Shown here: positions 22,676 through 34,340 of the stretch, piece by piece
Numbering within the stretch: the first letter of the stretch is position 1
Layout of the letters: each line of letters opens with the position of its first letter
NCBI RefSeq assembly: GCF_047675955.1
Contig: NC_132916.1
Coordinates: forward strand, 69,185,481 to 69,249,480
From: Chlorocebus sabaeus
Taxonomy: Eukaryota; Chordata; Mammalia; Primates; Cercopithecidae
DNA: 64,000 nt
Direction of reading: 5' to 3'
Made by a program: the position numbers and the translations under genes
Notes under the pieces: model-generated
Seen by the model: only the letters and a program-made list of their open reading frames with translations
Told to the model about the DNA's origin: nothing
The model's database searches: none

Positions 22676-23284
22676 GAGAAATTATGAATGTGTATTCATA
22701 CATGTACAAGCATAAAAGTGTATGTGAAAGGTTACTTACTAATTCAATCAGAAATTTTGTCTATAAAGGAGTATGATTGAAACATTTTGAGAAAGAAACA
22801 TTGAATAATGATGAAAAATATTTTGTGAAACATATATTATGTTTTCTTTTTAAAATGTGACAATATCTAACAAACTTCCTTTTTGTCTAAAATTTTCAAT
22901 AGTTTCTTTGGGAATATCTTTTTTGTAAACAATTTGGGGAGAGTTAGAAAAGGTGGGACAGTATATTAGGATGGAATAGCAAGGAGGAGATAAGAACAGA
23001 ATGTTAAATTAGCAATGTAAAAATAATATATGACCTGGTTAAGAGACAGTGAGTACCAGAGAGCACATTTGTGCCCAGGATTGCAAAAATACACACGGAA
23101 GGCACATGCTCACTCCCGTTAGTCATCATTTGTTAGCATGAGCTTAAGCTTCTTATAAGTTTATTTTTCACTTAACAAATTAGAAATTTACGTTTATATA
23201 ATGTCAAAAAGGTTTCTAATACAGTTCTTGAACTTTCCTTTATCTGATTACCTTCTAACCACACCTGTCTTTTAACTTCTCCAG

Positions 23285-23434
23285 GACTTAACTCAAGAAA
23301 TGGAAGTACACGCTGAAAAACTCAAATGGCTGAATAGAACTGAATTGGAGATACTTTCAGATAAAAGTCTGAGTTTACCTGAAAGGGATAAAATTTCAGA
23401 AAGCTTAAGGACTGTAAATATGACATGGAATAAG
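23285..23434 (+). CDS. UTRN: Utrophin exon H (spectrin repeat, r377-426)
   Basis: 150 bases, phase 0 to 0. It starts DLTQEMEVHAEKLKWLNRTE after cttctccag and ends SESLRTVNMTWNK before GTGTGT. Includes KSLSLPERDKI, the loop before the last helix, and the core Trp of NMTWNK, so the repeat opened in exon G closes here. The length equals dystrophin exon 47 (150, from memory). Confidence 0.97.
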
Positions 23435-23752
23435 GTGTGTATAAAGTTACTATCACACATATCTCAAACTGATTGATTTTGTTGTCAGAGATGTGGGATC
23501 ATGTAACTGCTTTACTTTCAAGTATATCCAAATGGGGCAAATTTTACTAAAGCTTACTAATGTTTATATTTTTTATCGATCATAGATAGAGGCATATATT
23601 CTGGAAGAATACTTTTTATTTTATATGGAACTCTTTGGCCTAGGGAATTTATACATTATATACTACATTAAATAATGAATATATGTTGGAATTAGGTAAG
23701 AAGATTCCAGTGATTATATTCTGAAAATGAAGACCTTAAAATAGCATTCTGA

Positions 23753-24090
23753 GCCGGGTGCATTGGTTCACACCTGTAATCCCAACACTTTGGGAGGCCG
23801 AGATGGGCGGGATCACATGAGTCCAGGAATTTGACACCAGCCTGGCCAACACTCTACTTTAGTAGAGTAGAGTGAAACCCCATCTCTACTAAAAATACAA
23901 AAATTTGCCAGGCATGGTGGCACATGCCTGTAATCACAGCTACTTGGGAGGCTGAGGCACGAGAATTGCCTATACCTGGGAGGTGGAGGTTGCAGTGAGC
24001 TGCAGTCACTCCACTGGACCCCAGCCTGGGTGAGACAGGGAGACCCTGTCTCATAAAACAAACAAACAAACAAACAAACAAACAAAAAAG
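23753..24090 (+). mobile_element. Alu with (CAAA)n tail and internal small insertion
   Basis: Starts gccgggtgcattggttcaca. Target copies are aaaatagcattctga (23738-23752) and aaaatagcatcctga (24091-24105). The tail is caaacaaacaaac. A palindromic insertion lies in the left arm near 23850-23872. Confidence 0.95.
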
Positions 24091-24699
24091 AAAATAGCAT
24101 CCTGATTTCGCACATGACTTTTCACACATGTATGTTTATTTTCAATGATTTTATTCATTAAATATATATTTACTAGGTTCCAGTGAAATGTAATGGCATA
24201 TGACTACAAATACAGCTAAGATATTTTTCCCTCCTACCATTATTATTATTTTTTTGCCATTGAACTGTTAAAAGTAGATAAAATCATAGATTTTTTTTTT
24301 GTTGTTAGACCTAGTACATACCATATCAGAGTATGAGGTCTATATAGGACATTAAATGGATATATCTCTGTCCTTGGTTTGGATGGACTCCATATCAGTC
24401 ATTTTCTCTCTCATCCTCTTTAAATGGTAGCCATTATCCTATAGCTAATGATGCAGGTGCTTTATTGATCTGGTCTCACTGCCTGTTGAGTCACTGTGAT
24501 TCACACATGTGTATCTCTGGTCTGGACCTTTCTCCATACTCTAGACTTGCATATACAACTACCTGCTCAATATCTCTCCTTAAATGTCTAGTAGGCACCT
24601 CAAACTAACATACACAATCGAGCTCTTGATATCCTTCTCCCTTCTGTGCCTTCATGTACATCTCCCACCTTAGTCAATGGAAGTTTCATCCTTATTATT

Positions 24700-25345
24700 A
24701 CTTAAGTCAGAAACATTGGAGTCAATCCTATGGTATATGAATTCTATCACAAAAAGAAGCGAAGAAAACCCCCAAACCAAAAACTATACCTCAGTCACCA
24801 TTATCAGCTTTTTCTTGAAAGTGCATATCTACTGGATGGAGTTTATTGGCTAGCCAGATGGCTACATATGATAAGGCAAACGTAGCAGAGGTTTGACAGT
24901 TGTAGATGTCAGATGGCACATAGATGTTTCCACTACAATTCTTTCAACTCTTCTTAGGTCAAAAAACATCATACATTTGACTGCTTCTCATGACCCCCAT
25001 TGCCACTAACTTGTTTCAAGCCTCCCATTATGTCTTGCCTTGGTGACTACAAAGTCTGCCCCACTGATCTCCCCTGCTTCTTCCTTTGCCCTTTGTTATT
25101 CTGTGCTAGACAAAGCCGTCAATATGATTGGTTAAAACACAGTTCAGATCAAGTGACTTCTCTGAGCAAAGTCCACCAATGGTTTTCTCTTGCTCAGGGT
25201 CAAAGCCAAAATGCATTTTTGGCTTATAAGACTTCTCATGGCCTGGCATCATCTGATCTCTCCTACAATATCCACAGCTCTCTCTCCCCTACATTCCTTT
25301 CCAGGCATATTAGGTCTTGTGTCCCTTGCCAGAAAGGCTGTCCAT
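24700..25345 (+). mobile_element. L2 LINE fragment
   Basis: Contains aacattggagtcaatcctat, aagtgacttctctgagcaaa, ccaccaatggttttctcttg and ctcatggcctggcatcatct, in the order of the L2 reverse transcriptase and C-terminal region. Confidence 0.7.
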
Positions 25346-25579
25346 ATTCAGTCAAAGCACACATATTTATTTAACACGAAGGGTATCAGTGGGTATTCTG
25401 CAGAAAAGAGAACAGTGGTTAATTTGGGTCCACTATGTCAGACAAAGCTAGTGCTTTTGTTATTGCAGGATTTCATGTAGATTTTAATATAATTCACTTT
25501 GGTGAATTTTGAATGTCTGGAGCCAAGAATGCTCATTGTGCAGAAAATCTCAACAAACATACTTTGGTTAATTCTAACA

Positions 25580-26735
25580 TGGGATATTTCATTCATTCAT
25601 ACACTCATTCATTCACTCAATAGGTTTTTATTGGAGTCTCACTTTCTGCCAGGTATCATTTTAAGAGATGGGAATGCATTAAAGAGCACGGCATTCCTTC
25701 TAACTCAAGGAGCTTATCATGGATGAGACCAGTAGACAAGCAATTCTAATATCCAGGTACTGATAGGCACATAAAGGTGGAGCACCTGCCTGGCTTGGAG
25801 GGGTAGCTGTGGAGGGTTTTGTTGAAAAGATCACATTCCAGTTAATTTATGAAGGATGAATAAGAATTGGTCGGATGAAGAATGAGGGAAAGGGGAATGT
25901 AGAGAGAAGTGGCAAATGAAAGTGTCTAGAAGAAATAGAGAATGAGCACAGTGTATATATAGGTCCAGGAAGTAGCTCAATGTAGAATGAAAGGCTGAGG
26001 GATGTTCTCAGAGATGAGAGCCTGGAGGACTCACTGTGCATCACAAGGAATTTGAGCTCCGTGTTGCAAACAGTCTACCACTTTGAGGGTAGTGGGCAGC
26101 TATTGATGGGTTTTAAGCAGAGGAAAGTCATATTTTTGAAACATTGCTATAGCTTTACTACAGAGATAGATGGAGTGATCCTAAGAATTGATACAGAAAA
26201 ATTAGAATCTTCAGAGGAGTTTATGAAATGGGTATCAGGGAAGACAGGGAAAAGGAATTCAGATTTGGACATGTCTGAATATCTAGTTCACAGAAAGGGC
26301 TGGACTGAAGATATGTTTTGGGCAGTCTTTAGCCTCTCAAAATAACCTCTCAAAACTCCATTTGATTCCTGAAACCTTTGGAAACCAGGACTCAGGGAGA
26401 GCCCAGGGTGAAGGGCTAGAAGAGCAACACACCTACCCTGGAGGATACTGGTATTTGATGGATGGGCAGAGGAAAAGGAGCTGGTGAAGGAAATTGAGGA
26501 GAGCCAGCCAGAGAGGCAGGAGGACAGCTAGAATTGCAGAGTGATAACAGAATTCCAGGGAGGGGGAGTGGACAGCATTAACTGGTACACATGGGTCAGG
26601 ACAGCTAAGGACTGGTTGGTGTTTTTGATAGCAATGTCAGCGGAGTTAGGGGCTCAAACAAGATTGCAGTGGAGAGTGAATGTAGAGCCAGAAGTTTAGG
26701 TGGTTAGGGGAAGAAGAGTGGCAGAGCTGCCATTC
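25580..26735 (-). mobile_element. L2 LINE fragment (antisense)
   Basis: Begins cattcattcatacactcatt with the reversed L2 3' end, then the body with gcagctattgatgggtttta, cagatttggacatgtctgaa and gccagccagagaggcaggag. It faces the L2 piece at 24700-25345. Chance ORFs inside it are not genes. Confidence 0.65.
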
Positions 26736-26816
26736 AGAATAACACCTCCTCTTTTGAACTACAGTCATCTTTATTTATATAGTATTTTTCTCTTTCTGTT
26801 TGTCCTGATATGGTAG

Positions 26817-26892
26817 ATTTGCAGAGAAGTGCCTACCACCCTGAAGGAGTGCATCCAGGAGCCCAGTTCTGTTTCACAGACAAGGATTGCTG
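26817..26892 (+). CDS. UTRN: Utrophin exon I (hinge start, r427-451 plus 1 nt)
   Basis: Only 76 bases, phase 0 to 1. It reads ICREVPTTLKECIQEPSSVS then QTRIA with the last Ala codon split. Rich in Pro, Ser and Thr and not helical: the start of the linker between the repeat of exons G-H and the repeat begun in exon J. Dystrophin has three exons here (48-50, 186+102+109 bases from memory). Both blocks enter in phase 0 and leave in phase 1, so the utrophin form equals the loss of 107 codons, about one spectrin repeat. Utrophin is known to lack the counterpart of dystrophin repeat 19. Donor GTAAGA. Confidence 0.95.
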
Positions 26893-27596
26893 GTAAGATA
26901 TAGTTTATCTTTAACAAAATTTTTTAAAAAATCAATAAAGTAAAATTTTGTGATATGAGCCTCATATATGAATTAGAAAGACTTATTTAGTCACATTGTG
27001 CCATTTTCTTTATTTAGTCTACTTTCAATGATTTGAAGAAAACATCGTCTTAAACCCAAGACAAATTTGGCTGCCCAGTATGGGCAAGGCATTTGTTCTC
27101 ACGGTAGATAAGGCTGGCCTTTCTCTGGACTCCAGGGCTACCTGGGCATCCACAGGTCCTGCTGAAGGGAAGATGAGAGGCTAGGTGCAAAAACTGGGGA
27201 CTAGTTTTCTGGGTCCATGCAACTTTGCAGGAAATCAGCTATAACTTGCTGTGTTAATGTGAGCTTGGTTAGGATATGTAATTAGACCTTGATTGTGACT
27301 GAGAACAAAAGGCTTAGATATCCTGGGAGGCAGGTGGGAGATGGGGATTTAGAAGCATTCTCCATGCTAGGAGACAAATACTACTCACTTGGATGTGGAG
27401 AAAGAAGAATGTTTTCCACTATTTCCTTCTCTCTTTATCCAGATTAGATTGCAGGCTGCTGCCCCATAGCCACTGTCGCCACTGCCTTGTAGATTTTTTG
27501 AACAATCATGCCGTGCTCTTCCTCTGTTGAGTCACATGTCAAAACCCCAAATGTGACTAACTGTCCACTCACACCCTGCCAGCTGCTTCTGCTGAT

Positions 27597-27790
27597 TCTT
27601 TTTATTGCTCCTCCCTGCTTTTTTTCTTCTCCCTCCTCCTTCTCCTCCTCCTTGACTTCCATGTCCACCTTCTGCTTTCTACCTCTTCCCTCCACCTCTA
27701 CCTCTTCCGCCTCTTTTTTTTTTTCCAGTCCTGTTTATTTCTCTTATTCCTCTTATTTTTCTTTTCTTCTTCTCCTCCTCCTTCCCCTCA
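27597..27790 (+). repeat. Polypyrimidine (CT-rich) tract
   Basis: About 190 bases mainly C and T with cctcc, cttct and T runs (for example ctccctcctccttctcctcc). Low complexity; it gives a Ser/Phe-rich chance ORF. Confidence 0.85.
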
Positions 27791-28284
27791 AGTTTGGAAA
27801 AAGTGATGAGAGACAAGATTTTCTTTTTTTCATTTTTTGAGATTGCAAGCTAATTGAGGGCCATGTTTGCGTTCTTTATTACTTGTCTTTCTGGAAATTT
27901 GCACAAAAAATACCTGGGGGCCTGATCAAGTTTCTTGATTAATATTCAGAACACTTGAGTTGACATTTGGGTACTGCTGCTTTGCAAATACAAGCTCAAC
28001 TCCATAATCATAGAGAACGAATTTGATGCATTTTGTAAAATCGTCATGGGTTATCTTTCTTTTTAAAACTTCATTATGGTAAAAGAGCAGGGAAAATCTG
28101 AATACATATTTAGAAGTATAAAAAGCTAACAGTGAAGCTACAACTTCCATTAGGTGGATGGCTCATTTTTAACAAGTTATTTGTTCTTGGGACGGGCCTG
28201 AGACCTGAAGCTAATCTTAGTATGTCTCTCTCCTCCAATACAGTGTTTTAATGCAGTTCCTTCTTCTTTTTAACATTATATTTA

Positions 28285-28580
28285 GAAAATAAAATTAACC
28301 ATTTTAAAGTGAACAATTTAGTGACATTTAATGCATTCAAAATGTTGTACAACCACTATTTCTATCTAGTTCCAAAATATTTCTATCACTCCAAAGTAAA
28401 ACCTCTTACTCATTAAGCAGTTTCTTCTCATTCCCTCCTACTCCCAGCCCCTGGCAACTACCAATCTGCATTCTGTCTCCATGGATTTATCTATTCTGGA
28501 TATTTCATATAAATGGAATCGTACGATGCTTCTTTCACTTAGCATAATGTTTTTGAGGTTCATCCTTGCCAACACCTTGC
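28285..28580 (-). mobile_element. L1M 3' UTR/ORF2-end fragment (antisense)
   Basis: Has cattttaaagtgaacaattt, ctggcaactaccaatctgca, atataaatggaatcgtacga and gtttttgaggttcatcc, the reversed 3' end of old L1M elements. Confidence 0.75.
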
Positions 28581-29119
28581 TGACTGTACTCATTTCAGAG
28601 CTATGACTATCTATCTCAAATAAGCACTCAGCACTAAGAGACAGTCCTACCATACTTTCTTCTGAGTACTCCTTGGTACTCATTTCTCAACTAATGACCT
28701 CATCTCATTTTTAAAGGAAGAAACAAAAACTTTTTTTTTTCCCAGATAAAATCTTTTTCATTTTCCCACCAGAGAATCCATCAAGCTACCTGAAGCTGTA
28801 CTCATACACTCTACATACTTCCTTCCTGTTCAGAGAAAGGGTTATTATCTCTTTTCCTTTCTAAGACAAACTCCTCCACTTATGCATAGGATCCCATCTT
28901 CTTTGGGCTGCTTACATATCCTCTTTATCTAATACTCTACTGGATCATCCTTATTGCCATACCTTTTGATGCATGTAGTTCTAGTTTACTCATTTAAACT
29001 GATGTACAATATTACATAACATTGGATATACTACAATCCTGTAAATTCTGTTCTGTACCTATGCTTACCAGTCCCAGAACTGTAGACAATTTTTTTTTTT
29101 TTTTTAACTGTAGATGATT

Positions 29120-30145
29120 CACCCAGTCCTTAGGCCAATAAACTTGGAGTCAACCTCAACCCTTCTCTGGAATTAATATTCAAGCCATCAGCAAGTAGTA
29201 TCATTTCCATGTTCCATTCTACCTACTTCCATGGTCTTGAACACCCTCATCTTTCTATCTAGATTGTTGGAATATACCCCTAACCATAATCCTGATTCTA
29301 TTCTTGCCTCAGTGCTTCTCCATGACCTATTCCTCTGATAACAGATAGAGTGATGCTTTCTAAACATAAGTTTGATTGTGTTGCTTCTTTGATCACAGTC
29401 TTTTAATCACTTCCATCCACATAAATGAGTTCCAAAGTCTGGTCTTGGTCCAGAACACCATGCATATCTGCCTGTCTCTCTAATCACATTTCTTATTACT
29501 TTTCCCTCTGTTCATTCGGTTTCAAATACGCTGGTCTTCTTGCTGTTTCAAACATGCCAGGAACATATGCATTTCTGGTCTTTGTGCTTGCCATTCTTCT
29601 TGTCTTCCCCAAATGTTCTTCTCTCAGATATTTTCATGTTTCACATACTCACTTCCTTTAGTTCTTCTTCAAATATCCCTTTCTAGGATAGCCCTTTTAT
29701 ACCCACAATATCTCAGATACACCCTGTCTCTCTTTGTCTTCTTGTGTTGATTTTACTTCATGATACACATCCATTTTCGCTATAGAATGCAAGCTCTGGC
29801 CGGGCGTGGTGGCTCACGCCTGTAATCCCAGCGCTTTGGGAGGCTGAGGCGGGTGGATCACCTGAGGTCAGGAGTTCAAGACCAGCCTGGCCAATATGGT
29901 GAAAGTCTGTTTCTACTAAAAATACAAAAATTAGCTGGTGGCGGGTGCCTGTAATCCCAGCTACTCGGGAGGCTGAGGCTGGAGAATCACTTGAACCCAG
30001 GAGATGGAGGTTGCAGTGAGCCGAGATCACACCATTGCACTTCAGCCCGAACTTTGTCTTGCACACTCCCATGCCTTGCAGCATCTAGAATAGTACCTTA
30101 CACATAATAGGTTCTTGATAGGTATTTGGTGAATTAAAACAATAA
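29120..30145 (+). mobile_element. L2 LINE 3' part, interrupted by an Alu
   Basis: aaacttggagtcaacctcaa, ttcaagccatcagcaagtag, ttctttgatcacagtctttt, the tagaatgcaagctct block, then after the Alu cttacacataataggttctt and ggtatttggtgaattaaaac. This is the L2 3' end in order. The Alu occupies 29798-30047. Confidence 0.75.
29798..30047 (+). mobile_element. Alu, 3' truncated, no A tail
   Basis: Starts ggccgggcgtggtggctcac and stops at cattgcacttcagcc, before the last ~35 bases and tail. L2 resumes at once, so the end was probably deleted after insertion. The right-arm start also lacks a few bases (ttagctggtggcgggtg). Confidence 0.93.
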
Positions 30146-30354
30146 ATTTTTTTAACTACAAAAAAAAGTTAAAAGTGAAGATTGGGCAGAAGGATGTGTG
30201 AGTTGTTCTGTAGGGTATGTATCTATTGACGGAATCACTGGGTTATAGCGTATGGGTGCCTTCTACTTCAGTAGTGCCATTAGGGTGCTGTCTAGATTAC
30301 TTGACCCAGTTTACACTGACACTGGCTGTGTGTGATGGGTTCTTATTGTTCTAC

Positions 30355-31150
30355 AACATTACCAGCACCTCAACACTTTGTTCTCAGGACCCCTTTACGC
30401 TTGTAAAAATTATTGAGGACTCTCAAAGAGCTTTTGTTTTTGTGAGTGATATCTATCAATATTTACCTAACTAGAAAACATTTCCATTAATTCATTTATT
30501 AAGTTCTTTAATAATAATAATAAAGGTTTTATATGTTAACAAAAATAGCATGTTTTGTAACATATTAGTATAAGATGCTGGGCACAGGGGATCATGTCTA
30601 TAATCCCAGGAGTTTGGGAGGCTGAGGCAGGAGGATCACTTCAGCCCAGGAGTTTGAGACCAGCCTGGGTAACATAGGGAGACCCTGTTTCTACAAAAAA
30701 TTTAAAAAAAAAATTAGCCAGGCTTGGTGATGCAGACCTATAGTTCCAACTACTCAGGAGGCAGCAGTGGGAGAATCACTTGAACCCAGGAGGTTGAGGC
30801 TGCAGTGAGCTGTTTTCATGCCTCTGCATCCCAGCCTGGGTGACAGAGTGAGCCCCTATCTCAAAGAAAAAACAAACAAACAAACAAAAAACCAACTATT
30901 TTCTAAAACAAACAAAAACCTGGAAAAGCTACAGTTTTATATTTTTTGAAATCTCTTAAATGTCCAGCTTAATAGAACACACCTGTATTCTTATTTCTGC
31001 TTCTGCATTTGGTCTCTTGTGATATCACATGTTATGTAGACTTAGATAAAACACACTGTACACTTGGGAGAGAATGAGCCTAAAAAGGCAAATAATATGC
31101 TGATGGTAATAGTGTAGGCATCTTGACCCTTGGAAGGGTCTCTAGAAACC
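30355..31150 (+). mobile_element. Ancient DNA-transposon-like repeat, split by an Alu
   Basis: The order of ggacccctttacgcttgtaa, ttgaggactctcaaagagct, cttctgcatttggtctcttg, gagaatgagcctaaaaaggc and gacccttggaagggtctcta is that of a common old mammalian repeat whose name I cannot fix. An Alu (30577-30890) is inserted. Confidence 0.5.
30577..30890 (+). mobile_element. Alu, older AluJ-like
   Basis: Starts gctgggcacaggggatcatg, both arms, tail aaaaaacaaacaaacaaaca. Confidence 0.92.
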
Positions 31151-31224
31151 TGGAGCTTCTCAGATGTCACTTTGCTGATGGTGGTCATTGGATATAGGGT
31201 ATTTCCTTTTAATTTGTACTATCT

Positions 31225-32030
31225 CAGTTATAGATGAGGTCGAACATTTATTTCACATTTTTATGTTTATTGCCTTTTAAATTTCCTCTTTTGTGGATTG
31301 TCTTTAGACGATTTTTTAAGTTTTAGAAAAAGTATTTTGGTTATCAGCTCTTTGTGTGGAATGTGCATTGCAAATACCATCTCCTTTCTTGTTTCAAAGG
31401 CTTTTAAAATCTTTACTTATGGTGCTCTTTGGAATTCTTAACCATTAATGGTTTATTAATAGCTTCCCTTCTTTGTGTTTTGTTTGAGAGCTACTTCAGT
31501 CCTCTGAAGTAATAAAAATATTCCATATTTTTAACTAACAATTTTGTTTTTCATATTTGGGTCCTTAATCCACTAAGAATGAATTTTTCTATGGTGCATG
31601 TGAGGTTACAATCAGTCCCGTCTTTTCCCTGCTGCAGCCGTGAGTCACCACTTTATTGAGCAGTAAATTCTTCTTCATTGGTCTGTAATTCAGTCTCTGC
31701 CAAGGTCAGATTTCTCTGCCACCTACACACTGTGACTCTTCTCTTCTGTTGGTCTCTTTAAATGTCTCAGTCCATAATATACTGAGTTAATAATTATTAG
31801 CTAAATAATATAACTTAGTATCTGGGAAGGGCATATTCCTCTACCAAAAAAAATAATAATAATAAAATTGACTGTTTTTTGTCGTTTTCTCTTTTATATT
31901 AATTTTATAACCAGAAATTTCAATTAATGATTTTGTTAAGTTACACTCAACCCTGTTGGGATTTTTATTAGGATTGTGCTGAATTTACAGATTGGCTGTA
32001 CATTTTAGAAAATTATTTAAGCCTCATCTA
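31225..32030 (-). mobile_element. L1M ORF2 fragment (antisense)
   Basis: tttatgtttattgcctttta, tcttttgtggattgtcttta, ccttaatccactaagaatga and taggattgtgctgaatttac are reversed L1 ORF2 C-terminal sequence. Heavily diverged. Confidence 0.7.
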
Positions 32031-32725
32031 ATATATCATACCTGAAGTCAGTTACAGATGGTTTTAGTTACTAATTCAACTACTTATTTTATCAAAACCC
32101 ATCAATGTGGCAATGGATATTAAATACATACTTTTTTTGTATTTCCTGACTCAGTAATTCTACTTGGGAAATTTATACTAAGATAGGGATCAGAAATGTG
32201 CCACATACTCTACACAAAAAGATATTCCTTCCAAGTTTTTTTAAAATTAAAATAAAATTTCAGGAGCAATCTAAATATCAAAGGGTTAAATAAAAGTGAA
32301 CATGGGTATAGGTTATTACATAGGTATTCACAATTGTGTTTAATAAGAATAAAATATGCTCACATTATAAAGTTAAATGAAAAAAGAATAAAAATTTTGA
32401 ATAAGTTGGCTTTATAATTAAAATCATCTTGCCAAAATAAAATAATACTTCCAATTCTCCCACATTTGTATTTTTAGTTTTTCTCAGTGTCAGTGTTGAT
32501 TACGTTGTAGAATGTTGCAAAACTGTTTCGTTGGCTTGATAGCTACCAAAGACATGCGGATATTACAGGTAATGCCATAGCCATTTCAGTATGAAAAAAT
32601 AACCTCTTAGAGTTTTTTCACTTAAACTAAATTTTATTTAAATACACATACATATGCACCGTGACACCACCATAATTAAAACATCCTGTTGATTGATTTC
32701 TCTTTTGCTACGTTTTTTATTTCAG

Positions 32726-32940
32726 CTCATCCTAGTGTCCAAAAGGTGGTGCTAGTATCATCTGCGTCAGATATTCCTGTTCAGTCTCATCGTACTTCAG
32801 AAATTTCAATTCCTGCTGATCTTGATAAAACTATAACAGAACTAGCCGACTGGCTGGTATTAATCGACCAGATGCTGAAGTCCAACATTGTCACTGTCGG
32901 GGATGTAGAAGAGATCAATAAGACCGTTTCCCGAATGAAA
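32726..32940 (+). CDS. UTRN: Utrophin exon J (hinge and new spectrin repeat, r452-523)
   Basis: 215 bases, phase 1 to 0. The first two bases complete Ala; then His-Pro-Ser and VQKVVLVSSASDIPVQSHRT (non-helical linker), and from about ADLDKTITELADWLVLIDQM a new repeat starts with the helix-A Trp (ADWLVLIDQ). It ends EEINKTVSRMK before GTAGGT. Equivalent of dystrophin exon 51 (233 bases, from memory), six codons shorter within the linker. Acceptor ttttatttcag. Confidence 0.97.
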
Positions 32941-33464
32941 GTAGGTGCATAGGGTAAAGGCTTGTCATGGAAACACCACAACCCAGAAGTAGACTAGATC
33001 TGTTTGAATCCCTTTTGTTTATTCTAAACTATGAGAGAATGAGGTTTAAAAAATTCTGTATCTGTCAAACAACCATCCAGGGCTAACTACAAAGCATAGA
33101 ACCTTTCTTGCATTTATACTGTTGTGATATGACTTAAACTAAAGACCCAGTGCATTTTTAAAATCTAAAACTGATACCATAAAGCTAGGCACATTAGTAT
33201 AAACATAAGCTGGTGTTAACATTTCATGCCTATTGTGTGATGTAGGATAATCTCCTAAAGTGCCTTTGCAACATATATTTCATAATGAGATTATTTTCTG
33301 ATTTGAGAAGTCAGTATCTCCTATACTTTTATTACTATACATGTACCATCTAATATTAATTTGTAAAATTATTTTTCCCTATTTAGTGTGTGCTAAGTTC
33401 TGGGTTGCAAGTAGTACAAGGATACTGACAAGAATTTGGTAGAAATTAGGAATCGACAATAAAA

Positions 33465-33655
33465 TAATAATAACAGCTATTGTTAACTTTTATTAAGTGC
33501 TTCATGTGTGCTGGTCATTTTTCTAAGTATTTTATACATGTTATCTCATTCAGTTATGTAATAATCTTGTGAGGTAGGTACTGTTTCTATCCCCACATTA
33601 CAAATAAGCCCATACCGAGGCAGAGGCACTGAGTACATTTGAGTTGACAAATTAC
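33465..33655 (-). repeat. MIR SINE (antisense)
   Basis: ttaacttttattaagtgctt, ttatctcattcagttatgta, gaggtaggtactgtttctat and gaggcagaggcactgagtac match the reversed MIR order. Confidence 0.75.
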
Positions 33656-33689
33656 TGTGGCAAGGCAAGAGTCTAATAAAAGCCTCAGG

Positions 33690-34340
33690 ACAAGTACAAG
33701 CAACCTGTTGGGGGAGCCAGGATGAGGAAGGGGATCCCTTCTCCAGTGATGGAAAGCAAACTGTGTGGGGTTTTGGTATCTAAGATAAAGTGATGACATT
33801 CCTGGTATAGGGAACAGAGTGAATAAAGTCATGTGGTACAGGAGGCACGAAGGACAGTAGGGCCAACATTTGTGCAATTAAAAAATATAGTGTGAAGCAA
33901 GGCAGGAAAAGCAGTTCAAGTTCCCTTTGTGAAGGAGTCTGCAGGCTGTGCAAAGCCTTTTGGATTTTTAGTCTGTAAGAAATTGGTAAGTATTTTCTTC
34001 TCATTTTTTTTTCTTTTTTAAAATTATGGCTAGAAACTCATGATAGCAATGCTCTGCTTTAGTAGAAGACTAGGATGGATTGGAGGCAAGAAATGCTTAA
34101 ATCAAGGCAAAGAGCCCTTTCTGAAATGATTAAGATGATGCTGTTGCAATTAGTGGAAATAAGGAATAGAAGACATGGAGTGTGAATGAGAGTTTGAGTG
34201 ATTTAGTTTCAGATGTGTTGTGGTGAGGAGTCCTTATGCCATTTAGAAGAAAGTAAGTGATCAACATTCATGTGCCCTGGGATTTAGGATTGAAAGATGT
34301 GAGCAATCATTTGACACCAGAAGAGTAGCTGAAATCTACA
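33690..34340 (-). mobile_element. L2-like fragment (antisense)
   Basis: Purine-rich body with ggaacagagtgaataaagtc and tctgcaggctgtgcaaagcc resembling the reversed L2 ORF region. Weak; boundaries uncertain. Confidence 0.4.

Larger units (their letters stand above)
21689..23284 (+). other. UTRN: Intron G-H (1.6 kb)
   Basis: Holds a 23-base inverted repeat (22019-22077), an AT-rich stretch (22190-22290) and one Alu (22363-22675). The rest is unassigned AT-rich intron. Confidence 0.9.
23435..26816 (+). other. UTRN: Intron H-I (3.4 kb)
   Basis: Alu (23753-24090), then L2 fragments in both orientations (24700-25345 plus, 25580-26735 minus). 24110-24690 and 23440-23750 hold nothing recognised. 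Acceptor tgtcctgatatggtag, short and interrupted. Confidence 0.85.
26893..32725 (+). other. UTRN: Intron I-J (5.8 kb)
   Basis: A pyrimidine-rich tract (27597-27790), an L1M piece (28285-28580), L2 (29120-29797 and 30048-30145) split by an Alu, an old DNA-transposon-like repeat (30355-31150) split by a second Alu, and L1M antisense (31225-32030). 26900-27590, 27800-28280 and 32030-32725 are unassigned. Confidence 0.85.

Noticed and set aside
25000..25480. ORFs of 124 and 96 codons
   Set aside because: They fall in an old L2 LINE copy on the coding strand; the frame is chance among broken L2 sequence.
26052..26345. ORF of 97 codons
   Set aside because: It lies in the antisense strand of an L2 element. 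The utrophin frame is not continued and no splice sites fit.
27508..27840. Ser/Phe-rich ORF of 110 codons
   Set aside because: Translation of the polypyrimidine tract.
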